Assembly: GCA_020724465.1 (NCBI GenBank)
Contig: DYGX01000010.1
Coordinates: forward strand, 1-64,000
DNA: 64,000 bases
From: Thermoflexus sp.
GTDB lineage: Bacteria > Chloroflexota > Anaerolineae > Aggregatilineales > Aggregatilineaceae
Direction of reading: 5' to 3'
Shown: piece after piece, positions 61,382 to 64,000 of the stretch
Position numbering within the stretch: the first letter of the stretch is position 1
Layout of the letters: each line of letters starts with the position of its first letter
Notes under the pieces: model-generated
Database searches by the model: none
What the model saw: only the letters and a program-made list of their open reading frames with translations
What the model was told of the DNA's origin: nothing
Program-made: the position numbers and the translations under genes

Positions 61382-62170
61382 ATGGCTGCGCTGGAGGTTC
61401 GTCATCTTTCGCTGGTGCGTGGCGATTACGAGGTGCTGCACGACATCTCGCTGACCGTCGAGCCGGGCGAGACCCTGGGTATCATCGGGCCGAGCGGCAG
61501 CGGCAAAAGCTCGCTGTTGCGCTGCCTGAACCGGCTGGAAGAACCCGCTCCCGGCACTGTGTTTCTGTACGGCGAGGACATCACGACTCTGCCGGTGGTC
61601 GCGCTGCGCCGCCGCGTGGGGATGGTGTTCCAGCAGCCCGCGATGTTCCCCGGCACGGTCGCGGACAACATCACCTACGGACCGTCCCTGCGCGGCGAGG
61701 CGCTTGCCCCAGAACGCGTGAAAGCGCTGCTGGATATGGTGCTGCTTGGGCCAGAACTGGCCGGACGCCCCGCTGCCGAGCTATCCGGCGGGCAGGCGCA
61801 GCGCGTGGCGATCGCGCGCGCCCTGGCCAACGAACCCGACGTCCTGCTGCTGGACGAGCCAACATCCTCGCTCGACCCGATCGCCACGCGCACCGTCGAG
61901 GAGACGCTGGCCGCCCTGCGCGAGCGTCTGGGGCTGACGCTGGTGTGGGTGTCGCACGCGGTCGAGCAGGCGCGGCGGGTCGCGGATCGGGTGCTGCTGC
62001 TGGACGGCGGGCGCGTTGTCGCGCTCGACCGTGCCGAGCGGCTGCTCGATCCGCAGACGGGCGATGAGCGGGCGCTGGCGTTCGCGCAGGGGGACTCGAA
62101 CGGCCTGCACCACGAAGCGACCAACCGCGCGCGCCCTGGCCGGCCGGCAGTTTCTGCCGAGGAGACGTAA
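61382..62170 (+). CDS. ABC transporter ATP-binding protein (FetA/YbbL-like)
   Basis: A 262-residue ABC ATPase: Walker A GPSGSGKSS, Q-loop FQQPAMF, signature LSGGQAQR, Walker B LLLDEPTSSLD, H-loop WVSHA. With the FetB-like permease that starts 4 bases after its stop, it makes the FetAB-type exporter linked to iron homeostasis and oxidative stress in E. coli. A low-complexity C-terminal tail follows the domain. AAGGAG lies 6 bases upstream; TAGAAT at 61340-61345 may be the -10. Confidence 0.88.
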   Translation: MAALEVRHLSLVRGDYEVLHDISLTVEPGETLGIIGPSGSGKSSLLRCLNRLEEPAPGTVFLYGEDITTLPVVALRRRVGMVFQQPAMFPGTVADNITYGPSLRGEALAPERVKALLDMVLLGPELAGRPAAELSGGQAQRVAIARALANEPDVLLLDEPTSSLDPIATRTVEETLAALRERLGLTLVWVSHAVEQARRVADRVLLLDGGRVVALDRAERLLDPQTGDERALAFAQGDSNGLHHEATNRARPGRPAVSAEET

Positions 62171-62173
62171 CCC

Positions 62174-62995
62174 ATGCTCAACGATACCTTTAACACGATT
62201 GACGCGGCGCTGGGCAACCTGACGGACCTGCCGCGCATTGGCCTGGCGTTGCTGCTGGTGATCCTCGCGGCGGGGATCTCGCGCTGGCAGCGTGCCGATC
62301 TGGAGCGCGACCTGGCTGTCGCAGCGGCGCGTGCCTTCGTGCAGTTGATCGCCATCGGCTATTTACTTGAGGTGATCTTCAACCAGGACAACCCGCTCTG
62401 GACGACGGCGCTGCTGGCCGTGATGATCGGGATCGCGGCGCGGACCGCGGGCCGTCGCGGGCGGCAGACCCCGGCGGCCTCGCGCGTGGCGCTGCTGTCG
62501 ATCGGCATCGGCTCGGTGCTAACCCTGGCCGTGCTGATCGTCGCCGGGGTGTTCGACTACACCCCGCAGGCGATCATCCCGATTGGCGGCATGATCATCG
62601 GCAACGCCATGACGGTCGCCGCGCAGGTGATGGATCGCATGGCCGTAGATCTGCACGACCAGCGTGCCCTGATCGAGTCGAGGCTGGCGCTGGGTGCCAC
62701 CAGCCGTCAGGCGTCGCACCAGCAGTTTCGCCGCGCCCTGCGCAACGCCATGATCCCGCACATCGACACAACCAAGACGACCGGACTGATCAAGCTGCCT
62801 GGCGCCATGACCGGCATGATTCTGGCGGGCGCGTCGCCGCTCGCCGCCGTCCAGCTTCAACTGATCGTGATGTACATGCTTGTGGGGGCGGTGACATTCA
62901 CCGGGCTGATCGCGGCCTACCTGACGTACCGCGCCTTCTTCACCGGCGCGCACCAGCTCAAGGCGCTGGCGCCATCGTCCGGTGCCGCTGCCTGA
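62174..62995 (+). CDS. ABC transporter permease (FetB/YbbM/UPF0014 family)
   Basis: A 273-residue permease of the UPF0014 family with about six to seven helices, partner of the preceding ATPase. Family motifs include RAFVQLIAIGYLLEVIF, PIGGMIIGNAMTVAAQVMDRM and the LGAT...ALRNAMIPHIDTTKTTGLIKLPGAMTGMILAGASPL region. GAGGAG lies 9 bases before the ATG, inside the end of the first gene. Together they probably export iron; substrate inferred from family only. Confidence 0.9.
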   Translation: MLNDTFNTIDAALGNLTDLPRIGLALLLVILAAGISRWQRADLERDLAVAAARAFVQLIAIGYLLEVIFNQDNPLWTTALLAVMIGIAARTAGRRGRQTPAASRVALLSIGIGSVLTLAVLIVAGVFDYTPQAIIPIGGMIIGNAMTVAAQVMDRMAVDLHDQRALIESRLALGATSRQASHQQFRRALRNAMIPHIDTTKTTGLIKLPGAMTGMILAGASPLAAVQLQLIVMYMLVGAVTFTGLIAAYLTYRAFFTGAHQLKALAPSSGAAA

Positions 62996-63005
62996 GCGCG
63001 AGCGG

Positions 63006-64000
63006 TCAGGGTTCGCTCACCAGAAAGATGCAGCTTCCCTCTTCTTCGGGGTTGTCGGTCGACGGGCCGTAGAGCTGCCTGCCGTCGTAGACCGGTTCTG
63101 TCCACGTCACGCGGTAGCTGACGGCGTGCTCGCCTGCGTCCAGCGGCCCGACGGGATAGCGCCAGGTGATCGTCCACAGATTGCCGCGCCGCTCGGGCTG
63201 GCCGGTGTAGTCGCGCCAGTTGCGCAGAGGCTCGCCATCGAGCTGCACTTCGTAACGGGCGCGCTCGACGTGATCCTGGAGCAGCGCGAACCGGTTGGCC
63301 GACCAGCTCCAGACGATCAGAATGGTGTCGGCGGTGGTGGCGTGTGGGGGCTCGACCCCGGCCGCCCGGCAGGCGGCAGGGATGATCACGGCGCCTTGTG
63401 GTGTGCTGGTGGCCGGGCCGGGTGGGGCGAGCGTTGGCGACAGCACCGCGATCGGCGTTGAACTGGGGCGCAGGGCGAGTGCCGCCGCAGCGCCGGCGGT
63501 CGCCGTGGCGGCCCGTGTCGCGGTTGGGGCCGGGGTGTGTGTCGGCGCCGCGCCCGACTCGATCAGGCTGAGGGCGGTCGCCGTCAGCAACAGGGCCTCA
63601 CCCTCGGTCTGCGGGGTGAGCGGCGGGCCGGCGGCGGTCTGGGTAGCTTCGATCGCCATCTGGGTTTGCCCGACCGCCAGCGTTTCCAGCGCGATCTGAG
63701 TCTGGTCGAGCGCCACCGCGCTCAGGGCGATGCGGGTCTGCTCACCGGCGATATCGGTCGGCGCGGGTGCGTTGCGGGTCAGCAGCACGATCGCCGCCGC
63801 TCCAAGCAACACCCCCACCGTTCCCAACGCGCCGGCCAGCGCCCAGGGCGGGCGAATATGCCGCGCGGTGGTGCGGCGCGCCAGGCCGCTGTCCGGCGTG
63901 AGCGGCCCGATCGGGGTCGGCTGGGACGACACAGGCACGGTGAAGAAGCCTGTCTGCTCGCCGGTCGCCCCGGCGATGGCGGCGCGAAACGCTTCGGCGA
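63006..64000 (-). CDS. Ser/Thr protein kinase, C-terminal part (runs off the window)
   Basis: The reading frame stays open to the right edge, so this is the 3' part of a longer gene. The first visible residues, AEAFRAAIAGATGEQTGFFTVP, match the segment after the kinase domain in the gene at 57226-60300 (AEAFAEAIADDPGEYTGYF), so the missing upstream part is almost surely a kinase. One helix (LAGALGTVGVLLGAAAIVLLT) leads to an outer part with a repeated TQIAL/TQMAI pattern, a Thr/Pro/Ala linker and a beta domain (about the last 130 residues: RARYEVQLDGEPLRNWRDY, YRVTWTEPVYDG). An internal GTG at 63938 should not be taken as the start. Confidence 0.85.
   Translation of the reverse strand, partial: AEAFRAAIAGATGEQTGFFTVPVSSQPTPIGPLTPDSGLARRTTARHIRPPWALAGALGTVGVLLGAAAIVLLTRNAPAPTDIAGEQTRIALSAVALDQTQIALETLAVGQTQMAIEATQTAAGPPLTPQTEGEALLLTATALSLIESGAAPTHTPAPTATRAATATAGAAAALALRPSSTPIAVLSPTLAPPGPATSTPQGAVIIPAACRAAGVEPPHATTADTILIVWSWSANRFALLQDHVERARYEVQLDGEPLRNWRDYTGQPERRGNLWTITWRYPVGPLDAGEHAVSYRVTWTEPVYDGRQLYGPSTDNPEEEGSCIFLVSEP

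Noticed and set aside
63006-63938. Treating the last gene as complete from GTG at 63938
   Set aside because: The frame is open to 64000 and the upstream residues match the linker after a kinase domain in the neighbouring kinase.

Overview
The window is about 65% G+C and codes densely on both strands. The gene set points to a Chloroflexota bacterium, most likely of the Anaerolineae. Hints are membrane-anchored Ser/Thr kinases with Pro/Thr-rich linkers and SH3/TolB-like outer parts, many lipoproteins and SH3/LysM wall proteins with no outer-membrane or LPS genes, DUF3048 and DUF362 proteins, a GlyA-GcvT fusion and a Gram-positive-type SOS box. This placement is inference: no rRNA or taxonomic marker was searched. 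I support 50 protein genes (the last one runs off the right edge), one tRNA-Val, two structured-RNA candidates, one MITE-like repeat, and a set of promoters and terminators read by eye. Promoters are mostly TTGACN-N17-TANNNT or extended -10 (TGnTATAAT), and several of them decide start codons.

Layout. 0.1-4.3 kb: Ser/Thr kinase and a tandem pair of secreted C39-like/TPR proteins. 4.5-10 kb: PPOX-fold protein, then a three-gene operon (DUF2142-like membrane protein, GT1 glycosyltransferase, SRPBCC protein) and a methyltransferase. 10.4-15 kb: Bax-inhibitor-1 protein, large GAF/PAS histidine kinase, ROK sugar kinase. 15.2-21.2 kb: zinc-ribbon membrane protein, trehalose synthesis (otsA and otsB, convergent with an 88-bp overlap), atypical PfkB kinase, diacylglycerol-kinase-like enzyme, small membrane protein. 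21.3-21.6 kb: RNA-like structures with a CRP-type palindrome beside them. 21.8-32.9 kb: queG, membrane glycosyltransferase, quinone reductase, response regulator, two membrane proteins, secreted trypsin-like protease, SH3/LysM protein, and uvrA under a putative LexA box.

33-47 kb: secreted protein, tRNA-Val, possibly leaderless membrane protein, DUF362 protein, STAS-like protein, a minus-strand run (phosphatase-superfamily protein, TPR protein, two lipoproteins), glutamate dehydrogenase, lipoprotein, DUF3048 protein, GT39-like protein. 47-53 kb: cutA, PIG-L deacetylase, two unknown proteins, PEP carboxylase, then a repeat with inverted ends. 53.1-57.2 kb: a lipoprotein redoxin with an in-frame TGA in the motif G-TGA-P-P-C and a SECIS-like hairpin just downstream, read here as a selenoprotein, followed by the GlyA-GcvT fusion. 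57.2-64 kb: kinase with a TolB-type propeller, SagB-like oxidoreductase, a FetAB-like ABC pair, and the C-terminal part of a third kinase.

How the genes fit together. Much of the window concerns the cell surface: three kinases with differing outer sensor parts, several membrane glycosyltransferases, secreted or lipid-anchored proteins, and proteins with SH3/LysM wall-binding modules. Central metabolism is represented by PEP carboxylase, glutamate dehydrogenase, one-carbon/glycine metabolism and trehalose synthesis. The least ordinary items are the candidate selenoprotein, the one-carbon fusion with its apparently duplicated and decayed folate-domain segment, and the intergenic RNA structures at 21.3-21.6 kb.
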